NCBI RefSeq assembly: GCF_000478605.2
Contig: NZ_ASHX02000001.1
Span: forward strand, 372,001 to 436,000
Direction: 5' to 3'
DNA from: Streptomyces thermolilacinus SPC6
GTDB lineage: Bacteria > Actinomycetota > Actinomycetes > Streptomycetales > Streptomycetaceae
DNA: 64,000 nucleotides
Positions 26,626 to 35,429 of this stretch are shown here, piece after piece. Positions within the stretch are counted from its first letter, which is position 1; the number at the start of each line of letters is the position of its first letter. Position numbers and translations under genes: made by a program. The notes below the pieces were generated by a model. It was not told where the DNA came from. It did not search any database and saw only the letters and a list, made by a program, of their open reading frames with translations.

Positions 26626-27681
26626 CTACTTGGGCGCTCCGACCAGCTTTCCGTCGGGCGAGACGGCGTACCAGGTGCCGCCCACGCCCTGACCGTTGGT
26701 GTCGCCGGGCTTCTTGTCACCGGCGAAGGTGTAGAGGGGCCAGCAGTCGATGGTCTGCTGCTCCTTGCCGTCGGGCCGCTCGAAGGTCACATAGCCCTTG
26801 GTGGTGATGCCCTCGGTGTCGTTCTTGGCGACGGGTGCGACGATGGGCCACTTCTTGAGGCAGTCGCCGGTGCAGGCGGTCCTCATGGGCCAGGCGGAGT
26901 CCTTGGTGAAGCGGTAGACGGTCCTGCCCTGGGCGTCCACGACGATCTCGCCGAGCTCGGGGTCCTTGCGGACGGACAGTCCGGCGCGGTCGGCGGGCGC
27001 CGCCTCCGCGCCGCCGCCCGTCTCCTCGCCGGCCTCGTCGCCGCCCTCTGCCGCCCCGGAGCCGGAGCCCGCGGGGACGGGGGCGTCGGCGCTCTTGCCG
27101 GGCTGGGCCTTCCTGCCGTCGGGGGCCGCCGCGAACCAGGTGCCGCCGACGCCCTGGCCCTTGGCCTCGCCGGTCCTGGTGTCCTTCGCGTACCGGTACA
27201 TCGGCCAGCCGTCCACGGTGAGCTGCTTGGTGCCGTCGGGGCGGGTGAGGACCCCGAGGAGGGCGGGATCGACCCCGGCCGGGGCCTTGGCGCCGTCGGC
27301 GGTGACGACGGGCCAGGTCTTGGCGCAGTCGCCCTCGCAGGCGGACTCGGGCGGGTTGGGCGTGTCCTTGTCGAAGCGGTAGAGGGTGCGCCCCTCGGCG
27401 TCCATGAGCACGTCCCCGAACTCGCTGCCCTTCCATACGCCGAGCTGCCCGGCGGCCGAGGTGGGGGCCGTCCCGCCGGACGAAGCCCCGGCGTCGGAGC
27501 CGTAGCCGCCGCCGTATCCGCCGCCGTTGCCGTAACCGCCCTGGCCCGGGGCCCCGGCGGGGGCGGCGGCGCCCACGGACTGGCCGCCGATGCGGTCACC
27601 CTGATCCTGTCCGCAGGCGGTCAGCGTCAGCAGGGCCGCCACCGCGGTCGCGGCGAGCGCGGTGTTGCGCCGGTTCCTCAT
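26626..27681 (-). CDS. SCO0930-type repeat lipoprotein
   Basis: A 351-residue lipoprotein. The signal peptide ends in the lipobox LTLTAC (Cys23). A Gly/Ser/Ala-rich linker (about 25-75, GGYGNGGGYGGGYGSDAG) leads into repeated units of the Lipoprotein_15 (PF03640) kind: GRTLYRFDKDTPNPPESACEG-type and later GRTVYRFTKDSAWP, each followed by a Cys pair (CEGDC, CTGDC) and KTWPVV/KKWPIV, then a WPMYRYAKD or WPLYTFAGD half. Function unknown. ATG at 27681 follows GGGAG. The neighbours again match the S. coelicolor SCO0928-0932 order. Confidence 0.88.
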   Translation of the reverse strand: MRNRRNTALAATAVAALLTLTACGQDQGDRIGGQSVGAAAPAGAPGQGGYGNGGGYGGGYGSDAGASSGGTAPTSAAGQLGVWKGSEFGDVLMDAEGRTLYRFDKDTPNPPESACEGDCAKTWPVVTADGAKAPAGVDPALLGVLTRPDGTKQLTVDGWPMYRYAKDTRTGEAKGQGVGGTWFAAAPDGRKAQPGKSADAPVPAGSGSGAAEGGDEAGEETGGGAEAAPADRAGLSVRKDPELGEIVVDAQGRTVYRFTKDSAWPMRTACTGDCLKKWPIVAPVAKNDTEGITTKGYVTFERPDGKEQQTIDCWPLYTFAGDKKPGDTNGQGVGGTWYAVSPDGKLVGAPK

Positions 27682-27908
27682 CTCGACTCCCGTCGTCTTG
27701 CCGTTCTTCGTGGCGCCCGCGGTGCGCCGTTTCATGGCCTTAGGTACGGCGGAGGGGGCGGGAGTGTTCATCCCGTCGGGAAAGCCGGTGAAGTCCTGCC
27801 AAGGGCCGGGGAGTTCCGAACGGTACGTGGACGGGACCAGACGTTCGAGAAGTCCCCCCATCGGGGGAACGACCGCGCTGTGCGGGGCGACGCGTCGTTG
27901 ATCAGATC

Positions 27909-28559
27909 ATGTTCCTCGGCGTGTACGGACCCCTGGCCGCACGGGTGTTGGCGAGCGCGGCGCTCGTGTGCCCGCTCGTGCTCACTCCCGCCCTCTCGCC
28001 CCCGGCGGCGGCGCACAGCTGCGCCCACGCGACGACCGGCCCCGGCGGCCGTCCCGGCACGGTGGTCGTCGTGGGCGGTCCGCGCTGCACCCCCTCCCCC
28101 ACCCCTTCACCCTCCCCCTCCCCCTCTCCCTCCCCTTCCCCCACTCCTCCGCCGGTCCCCTCACCGACGCCTTCGCCTTCCGTGACACCGCCCCCCGGTG
28201 CGACGCCGCCTCCCACCCAGGCGCCGACGGAGTCCCCCGCTCCCCCGCGGGGCCCGGCACCGGCCCCGCCGTCCCCCGCGCCCGCACCGCCCGTGCCCCC
28301 GGTGACCCCGTCGGTACCGGTCCCCACCACACCCCCCGCGCCCGCTCCCGCGCCGCCCGCCCTGCCCGCGCCGCCCGCGCCCCGCCCGCCCGGCCCGTGG
28401 CAGTCGGCGGGGCCCTCTCCCCGGCCCCTTCCGCTGCCGGGCTACCGGAGCCTGCGGCGGCAACAGGCGGACAGCGGGCCGTCCATGGTGTCGCTGATCC
28501 TCCTGCTCACCGCGCCCGCCGTGTTCGCCGCGGCCGTCCTGCGCCCCCGCTCCCGCTGA
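27909..28559 (+). CDS. secreted Pro-rich protein with C-terminal membrane anchor
   Basis: A 216-residue exported protein. A signal peptide (about 1-35, cleavage after PPAAA) is followed by two Cys (residues near 38 and 60), then about 110 residues dominated by Pro with Ser-Pro dipeptide repeats (PSPTPSPSPSPSP). The C terminus is a hydrophobic segment (MVSLILLLTAPAVFAAAVL) ending RPRSR, the layout of a sorting signal, but no LPXTG precedes it. It likely spans the wall. The repeat DNA is an imperfect C/T-rich tandem array, so its length may vary between strains. Confidence 0.75.
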   Translation: MFLGVYGPLAARVLASAALVCPLVLTPALSPPAAAHSCAHATTGPGGRPGTVVVVGGPRCTPSPTPSPSPSPSPSPSPTPPPVPSPTPSPSVTPPPGATPPPTQAPTESPAPPRGPAPAPPSPAPAPPVPPVTPSVPVPTTPPAPAPAPPALPAPPAPRPPGPWQSAGPSPRPLPLPGYRSLRRQQADSGPSMVSLILLLTAPAVFAAAVLRPRSR

Positions 28560-28606
28560 GTCCCGTTCCACGCCCCCGCTCCCACTGAGACCGAGAGGGA
28601 AATCCC

Positions 28607-29371
28607 ATGCCGCAATGGCTTGTCCTCACCCTGGCCATGGCCGCCGCATGCGCGGTCGTCCTCACCATCGCCGTCATCAACAACCGCCGCGTCGGCGAGG
28701 ACGACGACCCGACCGAGACACCGGACGTCATGGAGTACATGACGATGATGATCGGTGTGGTCTACGCGATCGTCCTCGGCCTGGCCATCGCCGGTGTCTG
28801 GGAGGGCCGCAGCGCCGCCCAGGAGAGCGTCCGCCAGGAGGCGCAGGCCCTGCACGAGGTGGTGGCGCGCTCCGAGGTGTGGCCCGCCGACGTACGGCAG
28901 CGGATCACCGCCGATGTCGAGACGTACGTGCGGCACGTGGTCGGCCCCGAGTGGGAGGCCATGGCCGAGCAGGGCGAAGTCACCGCGCGGGGCGACACGC
29001 TGCTGCTCCAGGTGCGGCGCACGGTCGCCTCGTACCGGCCCGCCGACGAGCACGAGGCGCAGGCGTACCAGCCGCTGGTGGACCAGGTGGCGGCCGCCGA
29101 CGACGCGCGCAGCCAGCGGGCGGACACGGCGGGCGCGACGATGCCCGGGGTCGTCTGGTTCGGGCTGATCACCGGGGCGCTGGTCGCGGTGGGCCTGATC
29201 TTCGCGCTCCAGATCCGGCGGACGTTCCGGGAACTGCTGCTCGCGGGCCTGTACAGCGCGCTCATCGCGTTCCTGCTGTTCCTGATCTGGGCGATCGACG
29301 CGCCGTTCGGGCGGGGGGTGTCGGCCACGACGGAGGCGTACCTGCACCACTTCCCGCATCTGCGCGACTGA
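28607..29371 (+). CDS. DUF4239 (bestrophin-like) membrane protein
   Basis: A 254-residue protein with two N-terminal membrane helices (about 3-23 and 46-67), a central extracytoplasmic helical region (70-175) and two C-terminal helices (about 180-203 and 210-232). The pattern and EYMTMMIGVVYAIVLGLAIAGVWEG match DUF4239, a family with similarity to bestrophin-like channels. Function unproven. It follows the Pro-rich gene by 47 bases and may be in the same operon. Confidence 0.82.
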   Translation: MPQWLVLTLAMAAACAVVLTIAVINNRRVGEDDDPTETPDVMEYMTMMIGVVYAIVLGLAIAGVWEGRSAAQESVRQEAQALHEVVARSEVWPADVRQRITADVETYVRHVVGPEWEAMAEQGEVTARGDTLLLQVRRTVASYRPADEHEAQAYQPLVDQVAAADDARSQRADTAGATMPGVVWFGLITGALVAVGLIFALQIRRTFRELLLAGLYSALIAFLLFLIWAIDAPFGRGVSATTEAYLHHFPHLRD

Positions 29372-29390
29372 GCCGACACGGAAGTGCGCC

Positions 29391-29424
29391 GTCCGGGTGA
29401 GCGAATGCCCCATTCGCCCGTCCG
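29391..29424 (+). terminator. hairpin after the DUF4239 gene
   Basis: The core GCGAATG-CCC-CATTCGC (29401-29417) is perfect; pairing continues outward with G-T pairs and one mismatch. It begins about 20 bases after the stop. Confidence 0.55.
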
Positions 29425-29534
29425 GGGTCGCGGGTGTGGTAGGGCGCTTCTAGCGTTCCGGACATAGAGGGTCATGTCACAGCTTTCGCGGAAGTCGTTT
29501 CCGCACTGCCCCTCGGGACCGGAGGACTCATTCC

Positions 29535-30056
29535 ATGCGTGCGATAGGTGCCGCTTCCGCCGCTCTGCTCGGAGCGGCGGCTCTCGCCCTCACCGCTCCC
29601 CCCGCGGCAGCGGTGGACCCGTTTGCCGTCTCCCCCTCGACCGTCAACCCGGGCGGCCGCGTGACGCTGTCCGCGCCCGGCTGCTCGGGCACCGCGATGG
29701 CGTCGTCGGGCATCTTCGACACCGTGACCATCCCGGCGGGCGGTTCGGCCATGGCCACCGTCGACTGGGACGCCCGGCGGGGCGCGGTCTACACCGTGTC
29801 CTTCACCTGCGCCGGGGGCTCCCCCGGCACGGCACAGCTGACCATCGCGTCGGCGACGACCAGTTCGACATCGGTGCCGACCGTGACACGGACGGCCACC
29901 GTCACCACCACGCCCTCGGGCGTCCGCGGCGGTCTCGGCGGCAGCGTCGGCACCTGGGACGCCGGGGAGATCGCCGCGGGCGGCGCGCTGGTCGCCGCGG
30001 CGGCCGCGGGCACGGTGTTCGTGGTGCGCCGCAGGGCGGCGAGCCGCCGCCACTGA
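29535..30056 (+). CDS. secreted protein with sorting-like C terminus (paralogue A)
   Basis: A 173-residue exported protein. Signal peptide 1-26 (cleavage after PPAAA). A small beta-type domain covers about 30-106 and contains Cys50 and Cys92, likely a disulfide, with VSPSTVNPGGRVTLSAPGCSG. A Thr/Ser linker (107-128) is followed by GGLGGS at 132-137, a hydrophobic segment (146-164) and VRRRAASRRH. That is the layout of a cell-wall sorting signal, but LPXTG/LAXTG is missing. It is paralogous to, and convergent with, the gene at 30151-30675, and close to a class F sortase. Confidence 0.78.
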   Translation: MRAIGAASAALLGAAALALTAPPAAAVDPFAVSPSTVNPGGRVTLSAPGCSGTAMASSGIFDTVTIPAGGSAMATVDWDARRGAVYTVSFTCAGGSPGTAQLTIASATTSSTSVPTVTRTATVTTTPSGVRGGLGGSVGTWDAGEIAAGGALVAAAAAGTVFVVRRRAASRRH

Positions 30057-30077
30057 GTAGTCACATCCCCGTGGCGC

Positions 30078-30123
30078 ACGCCCGTCGCCCCGAGTCCTGG
30101 CCTGGACTCGGGGCGACGGGCGT
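30078..30123. terminator. very strong bidirectional terminator
   Basis: A perfect 20-base inverted repeat (30078-30097 against 30104-30123) with a 6-base loop, between the convergent stops of the two secreted paralogues. Confidence 0.88.
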
Positions 30124-30150
30124 ACACGGCCGACCGGGAGGTTCGGCCGG

Positions 30151-30675
30151 TCAGACCTTTCCGCCGCTCAGGCGGCGACGGCGGCTGACGAACACGGCGC
30201 CGCCGAGGGCCGCGGCGCCCACCATCGAGGCGCCGATGGTCATCTCGGTGGAGCTGGGCGCCATGGAGCCGCCCAGACCGCCGTCCGTTCCCTGGCCGCG
30301 GATGACGGTGAACGAGGCGGTGGCGACCTGCGAGCTGCCGGTGCACCTGACCGCGAGGTTGTAGCGGCCGGGAGTGGCGTGGTCGTAGATCCGGGGATCG
30401 GCGGCCGAGTTGCCCGAGGTGTTGACCGAGAGGGCCGTCTTCGGGAACGCGTTGGACGTCACGACGCCGCCGCGGGAGCAGCCCGTGACGCTCACCGCCA
30501 GGGCGCCGCCCTGGTGCACGTGGGTCGGGGAGACCGTGACGTTCGTCGGACCGTGGCCACCGTTGCCACCCGTGCCCGAGTGGTTGTCGCGGTCGGTGGC
30601 GCCGGCGATCGGTGCCGTGAACCCGATCACCGCGCAGGCGGTGGCGGCCACCGCGAGGGCGCGTGAAGCACGCAT
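30151..30675 (-). CDS. secreted protein with sorting-like C terminus (paralogue B)
   Basis: A 174-residue exported protein. Signal peptide 1-26, then a Gly/Asn/His-rich stretch (27-45) and a domain homologous to that of paralogue A (VSPTHVHQGGALAVSVTGCS; Cys66 and Cys111). GGLGGS falls at 132-137, the same position as in paralogue A, followed by a hydrophobic segment (147-163) and SRRRRLSGGKV. The ATG follows GGAGG. There is no LPXTG. It is divergent from the class F sortase gene. Confidence 0.78.
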   Translation of the reverse strand: MRASRALAVAATACAVIGFTAPIAGATDRDNHSGTGGNGGHGPTNVTVSPTHVHQGGALAVSVTGCSRGGVVTSNAFPKTALSVNTSGNSAADPRIYDHATPGRYNLAVRCTGSSQVATASFTVIRGQGTDGGLGGSMAPSSTEMTIGASMVGAAALGGAVFVSRRRRLSGGKV

Positions 30676-30986
30676 CGTTGAACCTCCAGCGGAAGACGCC
30701 CCCAAAGCGGTGCTCCGGGAAATCGACGGATGCGCCTTCCATGACGAACCCTCACCGGATGTTGCGATCTTCGCATTTCGGCAGTGCGCCACCCCGGTGA
30801 GCCGACACGCCCGGGCGAGGTCCACGGAACTGATGGATCCGCAGGTCACGGACCGTCAGCTGACTCCAGGGGATGACTCGGATGGGTCATCACCCGTCCG
30901 CCGCGCCACCACCCGTTCGCCGCTCTGTGATCGCCGTCCGCACGATCCGTGCTTACCGTGCCGGAAGAGGCCACGAAGGGAGAAGC
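30676..30986. promoter_or_regulatory. divergent promoter region between paralogue B and the class F sortase
   Basis: 311 bases without a gene. It must carry promoters for both directions. An inverted repeat, GATGAC-N8-GTCATC, lies at 30872-30891, about 96 bases before the sortase start. The part nearest paralogue B has a slightly A/T-richer patch near 30760-30785. No riboswitch-like structure was recognised. Confidence 0.45.
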
Positions 30987-31664
30987 ATGGGCCTGGAGCG
31001 CAGAGGCGTCGGGGACCGAAGTGCCTGGGACGTGATCAGGGCACGCCAGCCGTGGGGTGCGCTGGCACTCGTCATGCTGACCGGCCTGGCCATGATGCGG
31101 AACGGGGTGGACGTGTCGTCCGGGCCGCCCCAGCCCGCCGGAGCGGTGTCGGCGCAGCAGGGGCGTACGGTCGCGGCGCCGAAGCCGTCGGCCGGGCTGC
31201 GCCCGCTGTCGTACGCGCCCGCGTCCCGGGTGCGGATCGAGTCGCTGAAGGTGGACGCGCCGGTCATCGACGTGGGCCTGGACAGCGAGGGCTGGATCAG
31301 CGCGCCCCCGCCGCAGGACCCGAACCTCGCCGGGTGGTACCAGAACGGCATCTCTCCCGGGCAGTCCGGCACGTCCGTCATCGTCGGGCACGTGGACAAC
31401 GACTCGGGCCCGGCGGTCTTCTACTCGCTGGGCACGCTCAAGCCGGGCGCGAAGGTGGAGGTGACCCGGTACGACGGGCGGGTGGCCGTGTTCCAGGTGT
31501 ACGGCGTCGAGGTGTACGCGAAGGACGACTTCCCCGGCGTACGCGTCTACGGGGACACCGGCCACCCCGAGCTGCGGGTCATCACCTGCGGCGGCGACTA
31601 CTCGCGCGCGGGCGGCTACGACGGCAACGTGGTGGTCTTCGCCCGCATGGTCGCCACCCGCTGA
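30987..31664 (+). CDS. class F sortase
   Basis: A 225-residue transpeptidase with an N-terminal membrane anchor (about 22-37). The catalytic residues are visible: His135 in VIVGHVDND, Cys201 in LRVITCGGD and a C-terminal Arg (Arg220 or Arg207). Actinobacterial class F sortases have few proven substrates. The two adjacent secreted paralogues, with hydrophobic C termini and basic tails, are the obvious candidates, although neither has a standard LPXTG. The ATG at 30987 follows GAAGGGAG. Confidence 0.9.
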   Translation: MGLERRGVGDRSAWDVIRARQPWGALALVMLTGLAMMRNGVDVSSGPPQPAGAVSAQQGRTVAAPKPSAGLRPLSYAPASRVRIESLKVDAPVIDVGLDSEGWISAPPPQDPNLAGWYQNGISPGQSGTSVIVGHVDNDSGPAVFYSLGTLKPGAKVEVTRYDGRVAVFQVYGVEVYAKDDFPGVRVYGDTGHPELRVITCGGDYSRAGGYDGNVVVFARMVATR

Positions 31665-31735
31665 CCGCACCGGTACCACGGCGCCACTCGGCACCACCGG
31701 CCTCGCCGCGCCGGGCGCCCGGCCACTGCCCCGGA

Positions 31736-32254
31736 CTACTCCGCCCCGGACTCCAGGTCCTCCACGAAGTAGCTGTCGTGCCGGGTGCGGAACCGCCTGA
31801 GCCCCTCGCCGCCGCGCTGCGCCATCTCCGCGACCCGCTCGAAGTACTCCTCGCGCGGGGCGCCCGGCGAGAAGAGCATGAGCATGGACGTGGGCTCGTC
31901 GGTCACGTTCCTGAAGGCGTGCAGGCCCCCGGCCGGGACGTACAGGAAGTCGCCCGCGCGGCCCGTGACCCACTTCTCGCCGTTGAACAGCTCCAGTTCG
32001 CCGGAGAGGACGTAGAAGGACTCCGACATCGTCTTGTGGAAGTGCGTCCTGGCGCCGGGGGACCGCGCGCCCAGCTCGACCTTGTACAGGCCGAACTCAC
32101 CGCCGGTCGACTCCTGGGTGGCGAGGTAGTGGGTGGTGCCGCCGGGCGAGGAGATGTCCGGTGGGCTGTCGGCCCGGCGGAAGACCGCGCTCACCTCCCC
32201 CTTGTCGCCGTGGTAGCGGGCTTCCGGGTACTCCAGGTGCTCCGGGTACGACAT
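31736..32254 (-). CDS. cupin domain protein
   Basis: A 172-residue single-domain cupin. Metal-binding motif 1 is in ARTHFHKTMSESFYVLSGELEL and motif 2 in GDFLYVPAGGLHAFRN. The function could be enzymatic or small-molecule binding. The family is widespread in Streptomyces and its members are often annotated only as cupins. The ATG at 32254 has GAGGAG upstream. It is convergent with the sortase gene. Confidence 0.85.
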   Translation of the reverse strand: MSYPEHLEYPEARYHGDKGEVSAVFRRADSPPDISSPGGTTHYLATQESTGGEFGLYKVELGARSPGARTHFHKTMSESFYVLSGELELFNGEKWVTGRAGDFLYVPAGGLHAFRNVTDEPTSMLMLFSPGAPREEYFERVAEMAQRGGEGLRRFRTRHDSYFVEDLESGAE

Positions 32255-32442
32255 GATGCGCTCCTCTGGGCGGGACTCCACCAGCATGATGGCGTCCGCG
32301 CCCGGAGGGGCGCGTCGGACGTGCGGATGATCGTGAGCCGGTCCGGGCCGAGGTCCGAAGACCCAGTACGGCAGGGCGGGCCCGGCAGTGGTCCCCCGGC
32401 TCGTCGCCCGGCAGCGGCCCCCGGCTCCTCGCCGGGGACCGG

Positions 32443-33327
32443 TCAGCGGCGGGGCACGGTGAGGTGGTACCCCTCGTCGAGCAGCCTGGGCAGGTAGGCG
32501 CGCAGGGCGCGCACGGTCTGCGAGCGGTCGCCGCCCGCGTCGTGGGAGAGCACGACGACGCCGGGAGCGGCCCCGGTCAGGACGCGGTCCACGATGGTGG
32601 CCGTGCCGGGCTCCTGCCAGTCGAGGGTGTCCACCGTCCAGGCCAGCGGCTCCATGCCGAGCTCGGCGCCGATCTCGAAGGAGAGCCGGTTCCAGGCGCC
32701 GTAGGGGGCGCGGTACCAGAGCGGGGCGGAGCCGAGCGTCCCCTCGATCACGTCGCTGGTCGAGCCGAGTTCGGCGCGGATGCGGGACGGCGGCAGCTTC
32801 GGGATCAGCGGGTGGGACCAGGAGTGGTTGCCCACCACGTGCCCGTCGTCGGCCATCTCCCGCAGCAGGTCCGGGTGGTGGACGGCCATCTCGCCGCAGA
32901 CGAAGAACATGGCGCGCACCCCGTACTGGCGCAGGGTGCTCAGGATGGCCGGGGTGTAGCGGGGGTCGGGCCCGTCGTCGAAGCTGAGGACCATCGTGTT
33001 GCCCGCGCCCGAGACGCGCAGGAACGGCCGCTGCCGCACCGGCGGCAGGGCCCGCCGGAAGCGCGGCGGGGCGTACGAGGTCATGGGCTGGAGCCGGTAC
33101 GGGGACGGGGCCATGGGCCGGCCGGCGGCGCCCGCGACGGGGCCGGCGGCGGGCGCCGGGGGGCGGGGCGCGCGCGGCGGTGCGGGGCGCGCGGGCGGGG
33201 CGGTGGTGGTGGTGCCGGGCGCGCCCGCCCGGTCGAGGCTGAACAGACCGACGGTGGTGGTGGCCCCGAGCGCGGCGGCGATGCGCAGCACCATCCGCCG
33301 CCCGGAAGGCATCTGGTCTTTTTTCAT
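32443..33327 (-). CDS. polysaccharide deacetylase (NodB domain), exported
   Basis: A 294-residue protein. An N-terminal signal or anchor helix (RMVLRIAAALGATTTVGLF) is followed by an Ala/Pro-rich linker to about residue 75. The NodB domain contains the metal-binding motifs VLSFDDGPDPRYTP and GNHSWSHPLI, and later YRAPYGAWN and VVLSHDAGGDRS, so it should deacetylate a cell-envelope glycan such as peptidoglycan or chitin-like polymers. The start was set at ATG 33327 (MKKDQ) with GGAG upstream, not at the TTG two codons earlier. A CapA-like gene follows upstream. Confidence 0.88.
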   Translation of the reverse strand: MKKDQMPSGRRMVLRIAAALGATTTVGLFSLDRAGAPGTTTTAPPARPAPPRAPRPPAPAAGPVAGAAGRPMAPSPYRLQPMTSYAPPRFRRALPPVRQRPFLRVSGAGNTMVLSFDDGPDPRYTPAILSTLRQYGVRAMFFVCGEMAVHHPDLLREMADDGHVVGNHSWSHPLIPKLPPSRIRAELGSTSDVIEGTLGSAPLWYRAPYGAWNRLSFEIGAELGMEPLAWTVDTLDWQEPGTATIVDRVLTGAAPGVVVLSHDAGGDRSQTVRALRAYLPRLLDEGYHLTVPRR

Positions 33328-33423
33328 GACCAATGCTCCGCACGGGCGACGACGGGATCAGGTGTGCGACACCGGCCGGGCGGGGTGAAAGCACCCGTTG
33401 GGACGAGCGGCCCGGGGCCTCGT

Positions 33424-34590
33424 CTAGCGGGTGGCGCGGACGAGGCCCTGGGCCGCGGCGCCCCGGCTGAGGACGACGCTGGTGATGCGTTCCCGCACCG
33501 GGGCGAGGGCGGTGTCTCCGGAGGTGACGGCGGCGTTCAGGTCGATGACCCGGTTGGCGGCCGTGTCGAACCACTGCGGGACGAACTCGGCGCGGGTGAC
33601 CTCCCAGCGGCCACCGGGGGTGCGGGGCGGGGCGAAGGTGAAGCGGCCGATGGTGCCCTCGTTGCCGCGCGGGTCGTGGGCGCCCGAGTGGTTGACCATG
33701 GCCCCGGCGATCTGGTCGCCCATGCCGTAGACGATCCAGGTGCCGTTGACCTTCTCGTACGCCTGGGGGACATGGGCGTGGGTGCCGAGGATGAGGTCGA
33801 TGTCGGGGCGGCCGGCGGTGGTGGAGGCGGTGAGGGCGCGGCCGAGTTCGATCTGCTGCCGGTCGGGGGCGGTCTGCCACTCGGTGCCCCAGTGGAGGCT
33901 GACGACGACCACGTCGGCCCCGGCTTCGCGGGCGGCCCGCGCGTCGCTGAGGACGCGGCTCTCGTCGATGAGGTTGACCGACCAGGGCTGGTCCTCGGGG
34001 ACGGGGATGCCGTTCGTCCCGTACGTGTAGGCGAGATGGGCGACGCGGGCCCCGCCGGCCTCCAGGAGGGTGGGCGTGTTGGCCTCCTCGGCGGTGCGGG
34101 CCGAGCCCGCGTGCCGGATGCCGACGCGGTCGAGGTGGTCGAGGGTGCGGCGGATGCCGTCGGGGCCCGCGTCGAGGGTGTGGTTGGAGGCGGTGGAGCA
34201 GGAGTCGTAGCCGGTGGCGCGCAGGGCGTCGGCGACCTGCGGGGGCGACTTGAACGAGGGGTAGCCGGTGAAGGGGCCGCCGTCGTCGCCGTACACGGTC
34301 TCCATGTGGCAGATGGCCAGGTCGGCGGCGGAGATGACGGGGGCGACCCCGGCGAGCATGGGGCGGAAGTCGTATCCCGCGCCGTTCGCGTCGGCGCGGG
34401 CCGCCCTGATGACCGAGGCGTGCGGAAGTACGTCGCCGGTCGCGGCGAGCGTGAAGGGCCGGACGGCGGGGTCCTTGGCGGACGGCGCGGCCGGGGGCGC
34501 GGGCGTGGACGAGCGGGGGGCGGCCGTGCAGGCGGCCGCGGTGGCCGCGGCGAGCAGGGCGGTGGCGGCGAGGGCCGTCCGTCGGGACAT
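33424..34590 (-). CDS. CapA family (PGA-synthesis-type) lipoprotein
   Basis: A 388-residue protein of the CapA/metallophosphatase-like family, linked in Bacillus to poly-gamma-glutamate handling. Features are TLAATGDVLPHASVI, GPDGIRRTLDHLDRVGI, VVVSLHWGTEWQ, GTHAHVPQAYEK and WIVYGMGDQIAG. The N terminus is a signal peptide whose end (LLAAATAAACTAAP) may be a lipobox. The ATG at 34590 follows AGGAG. It shares orientation with the deacetylase gene, suggesting joint envelope-polymer modification. Confidence 0.88.
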   Translation of the reverse strand: MSRRTALAATALLAAATAAACTAAPRSSTPAPPAAPSAKDPAVRPFTLAATGDVLPHASVIRAARADANGAGYDFRPMLAGVAPVISAADLAICHMETVYGDDGGPFTGYPSFKSPPQVADALRATGYDSCSTASNHTLDAGPDGIRRTLDHLDRVGIRHAGSARTAEEANTPTLLEAGGARVAHLAYTYGTNGIPVPEDQPWSVNLIDESRVLSDARAAREAGADVVVVSLHWGTEWQTAPDRQQIELGRALTASTTAGRPDIDLILGTHAHVPQAYEKVNGTWIVYGMGDQIAGAMVNHSGAHDPRGNEGTIGRFTFAPPRTPGGRWEVTRAEFVPQWFDTAANRVIDLNAAVTSGDTALAPVRERITSVVLSRGAAAQGLVRATR

Positions 34591-34853
34591 GAGGGCTCCT
34601 GGGCGTTCGGGACAGGTGGAGGGGACCCCCCGAATCCACAGCCGGACACGAACCCCAGTCAATCATTGAATAGAACAAATACGATAAATTCGCCGAATTG
34701 GCGTCATGTCCTTGCGCCGACCGTTCGGCGCACCATTCGCCGCTCGGTGCGACCGCTCGCCGCACACCTCGGTGCGTCGGCTGTCCGGAAGAGGCCGGAT
34801 GCGTTCGGATACCGCTCGTGGGTCCTGGAGAGCCGCGGGAAGGGATGTGAACG

Positions 34854-35429
34854 ATGACGACGGCCATGACGACCACCGACGAGCGGGCCTTGGAGGAGCT
34901 CCAGCGGGAACACGGACCGGCGCTGCTGAGCTTCCTCCTCGGGCTCACCCACGGCGACCGGCAGCGCGCCGAGGACCTCCTCCAGGAGACGCTGGTCCGG
35001 GCGTGGCAGCACCCCGAGGCGTTCGAGGCGCCGTACGAGTCGATGCGGCCCTGGCTGTTCACGGTCGGCCGACGGCTGGCGATCGACGCGCGGCGCTCCC
35101 GGATGGCGCGCCCCACGGAGATCGGCGACGGGGTCCTCGCCTCCACCCCCGACCCCGCCGACGCCACCGAGTCGGCGGTCGCCGCGCTCGACGTACGGGC
35201 GGCGGTGGCCGGGCTGAGCCCCGCGCACCGCGTCGTGCTGGAGCGGATCTACTTCGACGGGCTGACGGTCAGCGAGGCGGCGGAGGAGCTCGGTATACCC
35301 GCCGGGACGGTCAAGTCACGCTCGTACTACGCGCTGCGGGCCCTCGGCCGGTGCCTGCCCGGGTACAGCCGCTCCCGCCCGTCCGGCGGCAGGGGCCCGG
35401 CGGCGCGCCCGGGGCGGGCTCGTGGCTGA
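34854..35429 (+). CDS. ECF RNA polymerase sigma factor
   Basis: A 191-residue sigma-70-type factor. Region 2 is at about 10-82 (QRAEDLLQETLVRAWQHPE, RPWLFTVGRRLAIDARRS) and region 4 at about 110-165 (LSPAHRVVLERIYFDGLTVSEAAEELGIP, then GTVKSRSYYALRAL). It resembles the SigK/SigL-type ECF group. No anti-sigma gene follows directly; the next gene is an unrelated unknown. The ATG at 34854 follows GGAAGGG. The 263 bases upstream include an unusually A/T-rich stretch (about 34657-34700) that may hold its promoter. Confidence 0.9.
   Translation: MTTAMTTTDERALEELQREHGPALLSFLLGLTHGDRQRAEDLLQETLVRAWQHPEAFEAPYESMRPWLFTVGRRLAIDARRSRMARPTEIGDGVLASTPDPADATESAVAALDVRAAVAGLSPAHRVVLERIYFDGLTVSEAAEELGIPAGTVKSRSYYALRALGRCLPGYSRSRPSGGRGPAARPGRARG

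Noticed and set aside
28401..28460. LPLPG in the Pro-rich secreted protein as an LPXTG-like sorting motif
   Set aside because: It lacks Thr, lies about 25 residues before the hydrophobic segment, and occurs within Pro-rich low complexity.
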